Positions 9,250 to 20,784 of a stretch of 64,000 nucleotides of DNA are shown here, one piece after another. The notes below the pieces were generated by a model. It ran no database searches, had not been told where the DNA came from, and saw only the letters and a list, made by a program, of their open reading frames with translations. The stretch spans positions 2,666,001 to 2,730,000 of the forward strand of contig CP067379.1 of assembly GCA_019565575.1 (NCBI GenBank), written 5' to 3'. How positions within the stretch are numbered: the first letter of the stretch is position 1; every line of letters starts with the position of its first letter. This stretch comes from Flavobacterium covae (GTDB lineage Bacteria > Bacteroidota > Bacteroidia > Flavobacteriales > Flavobacteriaceae). Both the position numbers and the translations under genes were made by a program.

Positions 9250-9261
9250 TTGAGATTGATT

Positions 9262-11376
9262 TTAAATTATTTCTTCTATAATTTCTATTTTATTTCGATA
9301 ATATTGATAGGTTTCTAATTGTGCTCTAAAAACAGGATTGTTTTCTCTTAAACGGTATTTGTTATCTAATTTTTCGGAGTGAAAACGAGCTTTTACGTTT
9401 CCTTTCCAACCAATATCAAAGGTGTCTATTAATTCTTTTTGATATCTTCATCATATATAGGGCATGAAACTTCTACTCGTGCATCTAAATTTCTGGTCAT
9501 AAAATCAGCTGATGATATAAAAACATCTGGGTTGTTTTCATTGCAAAAAATATATACTCTGGAATGTTCTAAATAGGCATCTACGATAGAAATGGCTTCT
9601 ATATTTTCACTCATTCCTTTAATTCCTGGTATTAAGGAGCAAATTCCTCTAATAATCAATTGAATTTTTACACCAGCTCTACTTGCATCATATAGTTTAT
9701 CTATCATTTTGTAATCTGATAGACTATTCATTTTAAGCTTTATATAAGCGGGTTTACCTAATGAGGCGTTGAGTATTTCACGATCGATTAATTTGCAAAA
9801 TTTAGATCGAGTATAATGAGGAGATAGTATCAAATGTTTATAGCGGTGTACTTTGTAATTAATTTGAAAGAATTCAAAAACTTTGACCATATCTTTCAAT
9901 ATTTTTTGATGTGCAGTAAATAAAGTTACATCTGTGTATATTTTGGCACTAGATTCATTGAAATTACCTGTTGATATGATTCCATAACGTTTTAATCTTC
10001 CTTTTTCATCAATTCGTTCTATATAACATATTTTGCTGTGAACTTTTAATCCTTTTACACCAAAAATTAATTGGATACCTTCGGTTTGCATTATTTCTGC
10101 ATAAGAAATATTACTAGCTTCATCAAATCGGGCTTGTAGTTCTATTTGAACGATTACTTTTTTTCCGTTTTTAGCTGCATTGATTAAAGAACTTACGATT
10201 TGTGAATTTTTAGCTAAACGATATAGGGTGATTTTTATGGTTGTTACGTATGGATCTAATGCTGCTTCTCTAAGAAATCGGATAATATAGGAAAAAGATT
10301 GATAAGGAGCATTTAATAGATAATCTTTACGTTCAATTTGTTTTAGTATACTTCCTTCTAAACTTAAACCTTTTATCGTTAATGGTGTGTTTGATTTATA
10401 TAATAGATCAAATCTACCTAGATTAGGAAAATCCATATAATCTCTACGATTATGGTATCGACCTCCTGGGATTAAGCTTTCTTTTGAGTTAATACCCATT
10501 TTTTGTAAGAAAAATTTCAGTGTGTCTTTATCAATTGTTTGATCGTAAACAAATCGTACAGGTTCACCTATTCTTCTGTCTTTAACTCCTAATGAAATTT
10601 TTTCTAAAAAACTTTTATTTAAATCTGTATCAAGTTCTAATTCTGCATCACGAGTAATTTTTATCATGTGAGCGGTTATGCTGTCATAATCAAAAATGGT
10701 AAATATTTGATGAATATTGTAACGTATTACGTCATCTAACATAATGATATATTGTTTGTCGTTATTGGAAGGTAAAACGACAAAACGATTAATAGTTTTA
10801 GGGATTTCAATTACGGCATATCGAATCTCTTTTTTAAATTTTATTTTTTCAAGAATAGATCCCTCTTCATTAGGTTTCATTACCATTTTAATAGCTAAAT
10901 ATCCTGGAAGTGTCTTTTAGTAAAGGAAATTCGTCTAAATCGTTAAGTATGATGGTTACTAATTCAGGGCTTACTTTTTGTATGAAGAAATTTCTAATAA
11001 AATTTTGTTGTTCCTTATTTATTTCATTTTCATTAATGATAAAAATACTTTCTTTTTCTAGTTCTTTTTCAATGATGCTTAATATTCGAAGACTTTCTGA
11101 TTGTTGGTCTATAACAATCTCTATGATGTCTTTTATTAGTTGTTGTAAAGATATTCCTCCTAGTATTTGGTTATCGGTTTTTCCTTCTAAAGCTAGTCGT
11201 CTAATAGCAGCGTATCGAACTCTAAAAAATTCATCAAGGTTGTTTGAAAAAATACCTAGAAATCGCAAACGATCCAATAGAGGAACTTTTTCATCAGCAG
11301 CTTCTTGTAATACTCTAAAATTAAAAGCTAACCAGCTTTTTTCTCGGTCTATATATCTATTTTGATTATTTGGCAT
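9262..11376 (-). CDS. ppk1: Polyphosphate kinase 1, two frameshifts
   Basis: Polymerises ATP gamma-phosphate into polyphosphate. Repaired length is about 704 residues, the full PPK1 size. N-terminal RYIDREKSWLAFNFRVLQEA and SNNLDEFFRVR start the family. The autophosphorylated His is in LKVHSKICYIER, the second conserved His in EHSRVYIF, and STGNFNESSAKIYTD is the tunnel motif. Breaks: CTGGAAG at 10904-10910 (CTGAAG restores LLKDTSGYLAIKMVMKPNEE), and a missing A in the run near 9434-9438, after which the frame continues (ELIDTFDIGWKGNVKARFHSEKL...) to 9262. Both sides of each break are fully conserved, so a sequence error is likelier than decay. Confidence 0.9.
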
Positions 11377-11812
11377 ATATATAGTCTATTTCTTTTGAAA
11401 ATATTAAGATCTTAATTCTTAATTCTATTTGTTTAGGATCATTTAGGCATAATAATAAAAATAGAAATCAGGAATTAGAATAGTATTATATAATACCATC
11501 AAATTTATTGACAAAATTTGTAATGACATCATGATATCTTAAAAGAATTAATTCTTTAACAGTATTTTTACATTAGACTTGTATTCGTAATAAAAATATA
11601 AGGTTTTATTTTTTAGAGATGAATACGTTTTTTTCTGTAACTATCTGTTTGTTAATGGAGTATTTTTTAAAGATAATTTAAACGTATAATATCTTGATTT
11701 TTAAAAGAAATGAAAACAAGAGATATGTTTTAATAATAAAAACAATTTAAACCTAATTTTTTCTTATAGATAAATGTATTTTGTTAGTTTTTCTAGAAGG
11801 GGATTTAGAATT
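11377..11812. other. Non-coding gap between ppk1 and the TrmH gene
   Basis: About 435 bp, very AT-rich. No open frame with family resemblance, tRNA or strong hairpin seen. It must contain the ppk1 promoter (leftward), but no TAnnTTTG box is obvious near 11376. Confidence 0.5.
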
Positions 11813-12605
11813 TTAATAATTATTTAAAATTACGTTGTCTTTTGCTTCAAAAATTAAGATAGCAGCAGCAACAGAAACATTCATACTGTCTATAGCACCT
11901 TGCATAGGAATTATGATATTTTGAGTTGCTTCCAGTTCGCCATGCTTCGCTTAATCCTGTAGCTTCTGTTCCAACTACAAGTGCCGTGGGTTTTGTGTAA
12001 TCTTGTGTGTGATAATTTGTTGAATTTTGGAGCGTAGCTGCGTAAAAAGGAATGTTGTTAGTTTTTAAGAAATCTATAATTTCATCTGTTGTGCCTGTAG
12101 CAATTTGATTAGTAAATAAACATCCTACACTTGATCTAACAATATTTGGGTTGTAAAGATCATTCTTTGGATTTGCAATAATTACAGCATCTAAATTGGC
12201 AGCGTCTGCTGTGCGAAGTAAGGCTCCTATATTACCTGGTTTTTCAGGAGCTTCTGCAACTAGTATTAAGGGGTTTTGAGGTAGTTTTAAGCTGGTTAAT
12301 TCAAAAGATTTCATTTTTGCAACAGCTAAAATACCTTCGGTAGTATCACGATAAGCTAATTTGTGATATACTTCTTTTGAAATTTCAATGACTTGACTAC
12401 ATTCAAATTCAGCAGGGTTAAATACAGGAAGTATTTCTGTACAAATTAAAATACTATCTATTTGATAACCACCTTTTTTAGCTAATTCTATTTCTCTAAT
12501 TCCTTCAATTAAAAAAGTGCCTGTTTTTTTTCTTTCTTTAGCCTTTTCTTGCAATAAATTTAATGATTTAATATAAGGATTTTGAATGGAGCTAATTTGT
12601 TTCAT
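11813..12605 (-). CDS. TrmH/SpoU-family RNA 2'-O-methyltransferase, frameshifted
   Basis: Methylates ribose 2'-OH in tRNA or rRNA using SAM. An N-terminal substrate-binding part (SIQNPYIKSLNLLQEKAKERKKTGTF-type start, then LIEGIREIELA) precedes the SPOUT knot: PGNIGALLRTADAANLDAVI, VVGTEATGLSEAWR, and after repair IIIPMQGAIDSMNVSVAAAILIFEA. The straight frame derails at CTGGAAG (11929-11935, minus strand); CTGAAG restores REATQNIIIP-type sequence (RTEATQNI) to the stop at 11813. About 264 residues. The exact target nucleotide cannot be stated; 23S rRNA RlmB-like or TsnR-like is plausible. Confidence 0.85.
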
Positions 12606-12624
12606 TGTATTTTGAATAAGTGGT

Positions 12625-12632
12625 CAAAATTA
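12625..12632 (-). promoter_or_regulatory. -7 box TAATTTTG for the TrmH-family gene
   Basis: Read on the minus strand, TAATTTTG lies 19 nt upstream of the ATG at 12605 and fits TAnnTTTG. Confidence 0.5.
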
Positions 12633-12712
12633 TCTAAAAAAACTGAGATGTTAAAATTTGTATTGCCATATTAAAATGTGTATTTTTCGACTTTAATATT
12701 TAACATTGAAGT

Positions 12713-13651
12713 TTGTTTACAATAATACAATATAACTCAAATTACTATACTATTTGGAATCAGTTTGTTAAAGAGTCTAAAAGTGCTACTTTTCTATTTC
12801 ATCGTGATTATATGGAATATCATAAGGAGCGTTTTGAAGATTTTTCATTAATGGTTTTTGATAATAATTTATTGGTTGCTATTTTTCCTGCTAATAGAGT
12901 AGGAGCAACGTTATATTCACATCAAGGGCTGACTTATGCTGGTTTTTACTTTTTATCAAAACTTACGATAGATAAAATAGAAATGATTATTGAAGATGTT
13001 TTTATTTTTTTAAAAGAAAATAAAATCAAGGATGTTTTGTTGAAGTCTATTCCGGGTATTTATATTTCAGGTAATCAAGGAGTTGATGCTGTGTTGTTTA
13101 ATCGTTATAATTGCTTTATACTTAAACGTGAAATGAACTTAATTATAGATTATAGAGGATTCGTTACTATTTCAAAAAGTAAAATTAAGCATTTTAACAA
13201 AATTATTAAATTAGGTTTAGAAGTACGAGAAGAAACTTGTTTGAAAGCTTTTTGGACACAAGTTTTAGAGCCTCGATTACTAGAACGTTATAAAACTAAG
13301 CCTGTGCATTCATTATTAGAAATTCAAAAATTACGTGATTTATTTCCCTCTAATATCATACAATATTCCGTTTATTTTCAAAATGAAATTATAGCTGGAG
13401 TTACGCTCTTTATCTCAGAAAAAGGAATTAAATCACAATATGGTGCTACAACCATATTAGGAGAAAAATATAGAGCACTTGATTTTTTATTTATTCAACT
13501 AATAAAAAAGTACCAAGATTCATTTAATTTTTTTGATATGGGTACTGTAACTAATGATAGTTCATTGGGGTATAATATAGGTTTATTAAAACAAAAATTA
13601 GAGTTAGGTTGTTCTATTTACAATTTTGATACGTACAAAATTGAAATATAA
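12713..13651 (+). CDS. FemAB/GNAT-like acyltransferase (glycan cluster)
   Basis: 312 residues resembling the Acetyltransf_6/FemAB-like GNAT fold: two half-domains, the second with VYFQNEIIAGVTLFI, KSQYGATT, RALDFLFIQLIKKY and FDMGTVTN, a pattern common to acyltransferases acting on sugar nucleotides or peptides. It lies 69 nt before a sugar aminotransferase and a flippase, so it probably acylates an amino sugar or a glycan-linked residue. The start is uncertain: TTG at 12713 follows an in-frame TGA and there is no ATG nearby. TAACATTG (12701-12708) may be its -7 box, which would make the transcript nearly leaderless. Confidence 0.7.
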   Translation: MFTIIQYNSNYYTIWNQFVKESKSATFLFHRDYMEYHKERFEDFSLMVFDNNLLVAIFPANRVGATLYSHQGLTYAGFYFLSKLTIDKIEMIIEDVFIFLKENKIKDVLLKSIPGIYISGNQGVDAVLFNRYNCFILKREMNLIIDYRGFVTISKSKIKHFNKIIKLGLEVREETCLKAFWTQVLEPRLLERYKTKPVHSLLEIQKLRDLFPSNIIQYSVYFQNEIIAGVTLFISEKGIKSQYGATTILGEKYRALDFLFIQLIKKYQDSFNFFDMGTVTNDSSLGYNIGLLKQKLELGCSIYNFDTYKIEI

Positions 13652-13720
13652 AATTATATAAATTATAAGTAAAAATAGAATTTAAAGCTCTATGACTGAT
13701 AAAAAGGAAATACTGATTTT

Positions 13721-14872
13721 ATGAATATCTCTTTCTTAAATTTAAAAAATATAAATGAACCTTATGAAATATTTTTTCAAAATAAATTGCAAGAAATATT
13801 AAAATCAGGATGGTATATTTTAGGAAAAGAAGTAGCTCTATTTGAAAAACAATTTGCAGATTATTGTGGATCTAATTATTGTGTTGGAGTAGGTAACGGA
13901 TTAGATGCTATAACACTTAGTTTTTTAGCGTATTTAGAAAAAGGAGATTTAAAAAAGGGAGATGAAATAATAGTGCCAGCAAATACTTATATAGCTTCTA
14001 TTTTAGGTATTATACAAGCAGGACTTATACCTGTGTTAGTAGAACCTGATTTAGATACATATATTATAGACCCTTCTAAAATAGAGGAAAATATAAATGT
14101 TAGAACAAAAGGTATTTTGGTGGTACATTTATATGGTCAGTTAGCGGATATGAACGCTATAATTGAAATAGGATATAGACATAATTTGTTAATTATAGAA
14201 GATTGTGCTCAAGCTCATGGACTTGTTTTTATAGGAAATCACACTCGTACATTTAGTTTTTATCCAGGTAAAAATTTAGGTGCTTTGGGAGACGGAGGGG
14301 CTGTTGTAACAAATGACAAAATATTTGTGGATCTTGTTAAAAAATTACGGAATTATGGATCTTTAATTAAATACTATAATGAGTTAAAAGGTTTTAATTC
14401 AAGGTTAGATGAACTACAAGCGGCTTTTCTAAATATTAAACTTCCAGCATTAAATGAAGATAATAAAAAAAGAAGAAAGATAGCAGATAATTATTTGAAA
14501 AAGATTCAAAATCCTCGAATTATTTTACCTAAAATTAAAATTTTAGAAGAACACGTATTTCATGTTTTTGTTGTTAGATGTAAACAAAGAGATGAATTGC
14601 AAAAATATTTAGAAGTTAATGGTATTCAAACACTTATTCATTATCCTATTCCACCTCATAAACAAGAAGCAATGAAAGAATGGAATCATTTGAGTTTTCC
14701 AATTACAGAACAAATTCATAATGAGATACTAAGTTTGCCAATAAGTCCTGTAATGACTAAAGAAGAGGTAGATTATATAATAAATAAAATAAATCTTTTT
14801 AAAATTGTCATTTATATTGAATTTGGATTATGTAATAGAAATATATTAGATTTTAAAATTTTTTCTTTTTAA
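13721..14872 (+). CDS. DegT/DnrJ/EryC1-family sugar aminotransferase
   Basis: PLP-dependent transaminase that makes a dTDP- or UDP-linked amino sugar. Visible motifs: [13 protein letters not shown] (cofactor phosphate site), EDCAQAHG with the PLP-ring Asp, and [20 protein letters not shown], in which Lys forms the Schiff base. [14 protein letters not shown] completes the substrate pocket. It is closest in style to FdtB/QdtB-type 3-ketosugar aminotransferases. At 383 residues it is slightly long; the last about 25 residues after [10 protein letters not shown] look unlike the family and may arise from a late frameshift. Middle gene of the acyltransferase-aminotransferase-flippase cluster. Confidence 0.85.
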   Translation: MNISFLNLKNINEPYEIFFQNKLQEILKSGWYILGKEVALFEKQFADYCGSNYCVGVGNGLDAITLSFLAYLEKGDLKKGDEIIVPANTYIASILGIIQAGLIPVLVEPDLDTYIIDPSKIEENINVRTKGILVVHLYGQLADMNAIIEIGYRHNLLIIEDCAQAHGLVFIGNHTRTFSFYPGKNLGALGDGGAVVTNDKIFVDLVKKLRNYGSLIKYYNELKGFNSRLDELQAAFLNIKLPALNEDNKKRRKIADNYLKKIQNPRIILPKIKILEEHVFHVFVVRCKQRDELQKYLEVNGIQTLIHYPIPPHKQEAMKEWNHLSFPITEQIHNEILSLPISPVMTKEEVDYIINKINLFKIVIYIEFGLCNRNILDFKIFSF

Positions 14873-14988
14873 TGTAGTAAAATAATATCTATATAAAAAA
14901 TCTTTACATTTTATAAGAAAGACAAAGGCATAATCTGGAGTAAGAATAGTTTTTTAGAACACAAAGAAATAGCTTTATTAGAAAGAAC

Positions 14989-16444
14989 ATGCAAAATGAA
15001 ACTCCAAATACAAACAGTTATAAAAAAACCTTAAGTAATACATTAAGTTTTGGATTAATTCAGGTTATAAACGTTATAATAGCAATATTTAGAGGGAAGA
15101 TAATGGCTGTTTTTTTAGGTCCTTCAGGTATTGCTTTAAATAATCTTTTTAATTCTACTCTAAATATTATATCTACTTTTAGTTTATTTGGTTTAGAATT
15201 AAGTGTAGTAAGAGAATTATCAAATACTTTAGAACGTAATAACAAAAAGAAATAGAAAAAATATTAATGTTGCAGTCTTATTGTTTTTATTTTCAGCTCT
15301 TTTTGGCACGTTTTTAACGGTTATTTTTGCTAAACAATTGAGTTTATTTACATTTAAATCATATAACCACTATCAAGATTTTATCTTTTTATCTTTATTT
15401 TTATTTTTTACAATTTTAGGAAAAGGTATACAAACTATCTTTAAATCCTTACAAATGATACAAAGTATAGTTACTTCAAGTATATACACAGCAATCATTA
15501 GTTTTGTATTATCCACTTTATTTTTTTATAAATATAAAGAAGAAGCTATCGTTTTTTCAATTTTAAGCTCGGCTTTTATTAGTTTCATGGTTTCATCATT
15601 TTATTTTGTAAAGAGTAAAATTAAAGTATGTTTTCAGCTAAATTTTACTTTAATTTTATATCTTAAAAGAATAATGCAACTAGGTTTGGTCTTAATTTTA
15701 ACCTCTCTTTTAGGATTAATTACCAATCAATTAGTTAATACTTTTATAGAAGGAAAAGGCGGATTAAATGATTTAGGATTGTATTCAGCAGCCATTTCAT
15801 TAACAACTCAATATATAGGTTTTTTATTAATGGCATTAGCAACTGATTTTTTTCCTAGGTTGTCTAGGGTTTCTAACGATAACCTTAAAGTAAAACAATT
15901 AGTTAATGAACAAACAGATCTGGTTGTTTTATTGGTTTCGCCATTATTAATCATATTAATTATTACGGCACCTTTTTTAGTTCAATTATTTTTGTCTAAA
16001 GAATTTTTAAGTTCTGTTTTGTTAATTAGATTGATTTCTTTGGCTACTTTTTTTCAATTAGTTTCTTATTGTATGGGCTATATTTCTTTTGCAAAAAGTG
16101 ATAAATTTTTCTATCTTTTTTTTGAAGGCGTATACGGAAATTTAATTAAACTGATTTTATATGTATATTTTTATATTTATTACGGTATTAATGGATTAGG
16201 AATAGCTTATTTAATTCATTTCTTTCAATATAATATTTTAATTTATTTTATAACAAAAAGACGTTATTCATTCCAGTTTGAAAAACAAATTTTTAAAAAT
16301 AGTATGGTTATGTTCTTTTTATTAAGTGTTGTTTTTTTTATATTTATTTACAGAGAAGTAAATGTTTTGAGTTATACTATATCATTTTTAATCTTTTTAT
16401 TTAGTTTAAAATATTCTTTTAATCAGTTAAAAAGAACACATTAG
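14989..16444 (+). CDS. Wzx-type O-unit flippase (MATE/PST superfamily), frameshifted
   Basis: Inner-membrane flippase for a lipid-linked oligosaccharide. About 12 hydrophobic helices are visible across the repaired 485 residues, opening with SNTLSFGLIQVINVIIAIFRGKI and FLGPSGIALNNLFNS, typical of Wzx/O-antigen translocases. The first frame stops at 15255 and the second starts by 15281. Two missing A residues (runs near 15243-15247 and 15257-15262) join them as NNKKEIEKNINVAVLLFLFSA. It follows the aminotransferase, so the exported unit probably carries the acylated amino sugar. No polymerase or glycosyltransferase is adjacent. Confidence 0.82.
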
Positions 16445-16557
16445 GAACGATACCAGTATTAAGTGAAATTCAAAATAAAATTACTCTATATTTTAATAAG
16501 AAAGATAGCTAACTTAAAAAGTAAGAACATTCAAAGATATTTTATTATAAATATTTT

Positions 16558-17751
16558 TTACGATTTAAAAGGAGTAGACCATTTAGGATCCGTATATACG
16601 TTAGTACCAGATAATGTTTTTAGAAAAGCAATAACAGCACTCACCTCATTAGCATTGAGGTGGAGTTGTTGTCCAAAACCATTTGGTTTTAAGCGATTAT
16701 CAAGATTAGGATTGTTAGTAGCTGCATTTGTTAGATTTCCATAGTGACCAATAGCAGCTTGTAATGTTTTAATAACTCCAGTATGCATCATAGGACCATT
16801 TGTAATTCCGTTTGTTTTAACTAAATCTCTCAAACTTGGAGCTCTTGTAACACTAAAATCAGCCCCACCTTTAATAGAACCTCCTATACCATTATTTTTG
16901 CTATTAGGATTTAAATCAAATTCTGGAGCAGTGTGACAGGTTGCACAACCTAATCCTCCACTTATTCTGTTCCCTAAAGCATCAAATATAGGAGAAGTAA
17001 GAAATAAATTTTTTCCTGTATTTTCTTCAATATTAAAATTAGGAAAAGATTGATTATCATTTGACACAAGTGCTCTTCCTATATCGTATTTAGAGTCAAA
17101 AGATTGAATACTTTTTACAAATTGAGCCAAAGCAAGTTGAATTTTTTCTTCTGTAATTTCTTCTGAACCATACACAAACTTAAAAAGTTCTGGGTAATAA
17201 GGAATTGTGCTTAATTTCATTATTAAATCATTAAAATTTGAGTCTCCATTTGTACCACTAAATCCCATTTCCGTATGATTTTTAATAGGTTGAGTAACTT
17301 GAAATTCCAGACTAGAAGCACGTTTGTCCCAAAAAAAACGAGTTTCATTAGTAAACCTATTGTTTATTAATCGCATAGAATGTCTATCGGTTGTTCCATT
17401 TACTCCCTTACTAGCTAATTCAGTATCACTAAATGCGTTAGCTTGCTGATGACAATTAGCACACGAAATGGTATTATTAGAAGAAAGATTTTTATCATAA
17501 AATAAAACCCTTCCAAGAGTAGCTCCTTTATTTGTTATAAGATTTGTACCAGTATTAAATTTAGTTATATAACTAGGAACTATTTGATTAGCATAATTAT
17601 AGAGATTTTTTAAATCTATTGTATTAGCAAAAGTACTTGTAATGTTAGGATAATTTTCGTTAGTTTCAGGAACTTGAGTATAGGAATCATCATTAGATTG
17701 ACAAGCTACACTTAAAATTAATAATACATATAAACAGTTTTGTTTTTTCAT
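16558..17751 (-). CDS. Diheme cytochrome c peroxidase/MauG-like lipoprotein
   Basis: Two c-type heme motifs, CANCH (about residue 98) and CATCH (about residue 270), define the CcpA/MauG family. An SPII signal (LLILSVAC, Cys17) anchors it to a membrane facing the periplasm. Length of 397 fits the family with an N-terminal extension. The MHTGVIKTL segment near the C-terminus supplies a probable axial Met/His. The likely function is H2O2 reduction or a MauG-like oxidation; in Bacteroidota these are often in iron or oxidative-stress loci, but no such neighbour is present. It converges with the flippase gene. Confidence 0.85.
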   Translation of the reverse strand: MKKQNCLYVLLILSVACQSNDDSYTQVPETNENYPNITSTFANTIDLKNLYNYANQIVPSYITKFNTGTNLITNKGATLGRVLFYDKNLSSNNTISCANCHQQANAFSDTELASKGVNGTTDRHSMRLINNRFTNETRFFWDKRASSLEFQVTQPIKNHTEMGFSGTNGDSNFNDLIMKLSTIPYYPELFKFVYGSEEITEEKIQLALAQFVKSIQSFDSKYDIGRALVSNDNQSFPNFNIEENTGKNLFLTSPIFDALGNRISGGLGCATCHTAPEFDLNPNSKNNGIGGSIKGGADFSVTRAPSLRDLVKTNGITNGPMMHTGVIKTLQAAIGHYGNLTNAATNNPNLDNRLKPNGFGQQLHLNANEVSAVIAFLKTLSGTNVYTDPKWSTPFKS

Positions 17752-17866
17752 AAGTTCTGATTATTAAATAAATAGCTTTTAAAAGAGTCTTTTCTATAAG
17801 ACTAGATAAAAAGAAAAAGGTTTAATTTTAAATCTAAAATGTTATAGAATAATATTAAAGTATTAT

Positions 17867-17874
17867 TATATTTG
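17867..17874 (+). promoter_or_regulatory. -7 box TATATTTG for fabG
   Basis: TATATTTG lies 39 nt before the fabG ATG at 17914 and matches TAnnTTTG exactly. Confidence 0.6.
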
Positions 17875-17913
17875 TTCGACCAAATAAATTATCATATATA
17901 TTAAAGAAATAAA

Positions 17914-18661
17914 ATGAAATTATTAGAAGGAAAAGTAGCTATTATTACAGGTGCCAGTCGTGGTATTGGTAAAGGAATAGCAGAAGTATTTGCAAAAAAT
18001 GGAGCGAATGTAGCTTTTACTTATAGCTCATCAGCTGAAAGTGCTTTAGCGTTAGAAAATGAGTTAATAACTTTAGGAGTTAAAGCAAAAGGATATAAAT
18101 CAAATGCAGCCAATTTTACTGGAAGCACAAAAACTAATTGATGATGTTTTAGCTGAATTTGGAACAATAGATATTCTTATTAATAATGCAGGAGTAACTA
18201 AAGATAACCTATTAATGAGAATGTCAGAGGAAGATTTTGATGCGGTAATAGATATTAATTTAAAGTCTGTATTTAATATGACCAAAGCGGTTCAAAAAAC
18301 GATGTTAAAAAACCGTGCGGGATCTATCATTAACATGAGTAGTGTAGTAGGAGTAAAAGGAAATGCAGGTCAGGCAAATTATGCTGCATCTAAAGCAGGA
18401 ATGATTGGATTTACTAAATCTATAGCATTAGAATTAGGATCTCGAAATATTCGTTGTAATGCAATAGCTCCTGGTTTTATTGAAACAGAAATGACGGCTA
18501 AATTAAACGAAGATGTTGTACAAGGCTGGAGAGATACAATTCCTTTAAAACGTGGTGGTAAACCAGAAGACATTGCTAATGCTTGTGTCTTTTTAGCATC
18601 TGATTTGAGTGCCTATGTTACAGGACAAGTGTTAAACGTAGATGGAGGAATGCTTACCTAA
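17914..18661 (+). CDS. fabG: 3-oxoacyl-ACP reductase FabG, frameshifted
   Basis: NADPH-dependent reduction of beta-ketoacyl-ACP in fatty-acid elongation. SDR motifs in order: TGASRGIGKGIA (cofactor), NNAGVT, the catalytic Ser in MSSVVG, YAASKAG (Tyr/Lys), IAPGFIETEMT, and the C-terminal VDGGML. Repaired length 248 is exactly the FabG size. The straight frame breaks at CTGGAAG (18119-18125); CTGAAG gives NFTEAQKLIDDVLAEFG. FabG is normally essential, so a genuine frameshift here would be surprising. Own promoter at 17867. Confidence 0.92.
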
Positions 18662-18756
18662 TTTATAATCACAAAATTAACATACCAGTAAAGAGTAATA
18701 GTAATGATTAGGTTTTCATGATTTTACTCTTTGCTCTTTAATTAATTATTTGAAAA

Positions 18757-20784
18757 ATGTCGATAAATACAATTTTACTTTTACTTTTAGCAATAATAGT
18801 TTCTGCTGGAATTGCTTTTTATCAATATTTATATAAAGCCAAAAATAAATCACCTTTATACTTATTTTTGACAGCTTTACGTTTTTCCTCGTTATTTTTA
18901 GTTTTATTATTATTAATAAATCCAATTATTACTAAAAGTAATTATGAAACTATAAAAACGATACTACCTGTAGTTATTGACAATTCAGAATCAATAACAT
19001 TTCTAAAACAAAATGAAATAGCAAAGGAAATATCTCAAAAAATTGCTGAAAATCCAAAACTCAAAGAAAAATATCAAATTCAATTATTTTCCTTTGATGA
19101 AGAATTAAATACAGATAAACCACTTACTTTTAAAGAAAAAAAATCAAATATTTATAAAGTATTTGAAAGCTTAAAACAATTATATAGAACAGAAGAACAT
19201 CCTATAGTTTTACTCACCGATGGAAACCAAACACAAGGAAATGATTATGTTTTTAATATCCAACAAAATACTCATGTTTTTCCTGTTGTTTTAGGCGATA
19301 CAATTCAGCATCTAGACTTAAGAGTAAATCAATTAAATGCAAATAAATATGCTTTTTATAAAAATAAATTTCCAGTAGAAATATTTTTAAATTATACAGG
19401 AAATAAGTCTGTTACAGCTAATTTAAGTATACAAAAAGCCAATAAAACAGTCTATACGCAAAATGTTTCTTTTTCAGCTAACAAAAAATCAAAAAATTTA
19501 TCTATTCTATTAAATGCCGATAAAGTAGGAGTTCATACTTATAAAGCAATTATTACCTCTAAAGAAAAAGAAAAAAATAAGTTTAATAATATTAAAAACT
19601 TTGCTGTAGAAGTAATAGATCAACGTACAGAAGTTGCATTAGTGTCATCTATTGTTCATCCTGATATGGGAGCTATAAAAAGAGCCATAGAATCAAATGC
19701 GCAACGTAAAGTAACTTTGATTAAGCCAAAAGAGATTAAAAATTTGAATGATTTTAATATTTTATTTTTATATCAACCAAATTCAGAATTTAAATCTATT
19801 TTAGAACAAAATAAAAATCGTAAGATCAATACTTTTGTAATTACAGGACTTCATACAGACTTTAATTTATTATCACAATATTACAATCAATTTGAATTTA
19901 AAACATCACTTCAAAAAGAAGATTACTCTGCTAAGTTTAATCCCAATTTTAATTCTTTTTCTATTGATGATTTTGGTTTTGAGCAATTTCCTCCTTTAGA
20001 AAACCCATTTGGAACAATCATTCCAAAATCTAATGCAAATAATTTACTTACAGCCCGTATCCGTACAGTAATTACAGAAAATCCTTTATTAGCCTTTACA
20101 GAAAATGGTATAACCAGAAACGCATTTTTATTTGGAGAAAATATTTGGAAATGGCGATTAGAAAGCTATTTAAGAGAAAAGACTTTTGAAAAATTTGATC
20201 TTTTCTTCGATAAAATGACACAATATGTAGCTTCAAATACCCAAAAGAAAAATCTAGTAGTTAATCATGAAAATTTTTATAATTCAGGAGAAACAGTCAT
20301 AATATCAGCTCAATATTTTAATAAAAATTATGAATTTGACCAAAATGCACAACTTACGATTCAACTAAAAAATAATAATACAAAACAACTAAAGCTCTAT
20401 GATTTTGTAAAAGGGAATAATGATTTTTCAGTAGCTTTTGATAATTTAGAGGCAGGTAATTATATTTTTCAAGTAAAAGAAAAACAGTCAGGAACACAAT
20501 ATTCTGGCAAGTTTCATATTTTGTATTTTGATGCGGAAAAACAATTTATAAATGCAGATCTAGCACGATTAAAACAATTAGCAGAAAATACTCAAGGAAA
20601 GGTATATTGTCCAAAACAAATAGAAGAACTGATGCTTCATCTGGAAAGTTTAGAAAAATATAAACCTACTCAAAAAGAAGTCATAAAAAAATCTCCTCTG
20701 ATAGATTGGATTTATGGATTAATCTTATTAATAATATTATTAAGTACTGAATGGGTTATAAGAAAATACAATGGTTTGTTATAA
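18757..20784 (+). CDS. VWA-domain membrane protein
   Basis: 675 residues. Two N-terminal membrane helices (about 5-25 and 38-58) resemble BatA-type proteins. The following VWA-like region has a MIDAS DNSES (residues 75-79) and LLTDGNQT. A long periplasmic beta-rich region follows, and a final helix near 651-671 is followed by a short basic tail. It resembles flavobacterial VWA proteins of unknown function; a scaffold or metal-dependent adhesion role is inferred from the domain only. It lies about 95 nt after fabG on the same strand. No frameshift in over 2 kb. Confidence 0.75.
   Translation: MSINTILLLLLAIIVSAGIAFYQYLYKAKNKSPLYLFLTALRFSSLFLVLLLLINPIITKSNYETIKTILPVVIDNSESITFLKQNEIAKEISQKIAENPKLKEKYQIQLFSFDEELNTDKPLTFKEKKSNIYKVFESLKQLYRTEEHPIVLLTDGNQTQGNDYVFNIQQNTHVFPVVLGDTIQHLDLRVNQLNANKYAFYKNKFPVEIFLNYTGNKSVTANLSIQKANKTVYTQNVSFSANKKSKNLSILLNADKVGVHTYKAIITSKEKEKNKFNNIKNFAVEVIDQRTEVALVSSIVHPDMGAIKRAIESNAQRKVTLIKPKEIKNLNDFNILFLYQPNSEFKSILEQNKNRKINTFVITGLHTDFNLLSQYYNQFEFKTSLQKEDYSAKFNPNFNSFSIDDFGFEQFPPLENPFGTIIPKSNANNLLTARIRTVITENPLLAFTENGITRNAFLFGENIWKWRLESYLREKTFEKFDLFFDKMTQYVASNTQKKNLVVNHENFYNSGETVIISAQYFNKNYEFDQNAQLTIQLKNNNTKQLKLYDFVKGNNDFSVAFDNLEAGNYIFQVKEKQSGTQYSGKFHILYFDAEKQFINADLARLKQLAENTQGKVYCPKQIEELMLHLESLEKYKPTQKEVIKKSPLIDWIYGLILLIILLSTEWVIRKYNGLL

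Noticed and set aside
16463..16744. 93-residue frame after the flippase as a real gene
   Set aside because: From about residue 33 on it is the antisense of the cytochrome c peroxidase-like gene. Only the first 30 residues could be a remnant, discussed as a possible truncation.
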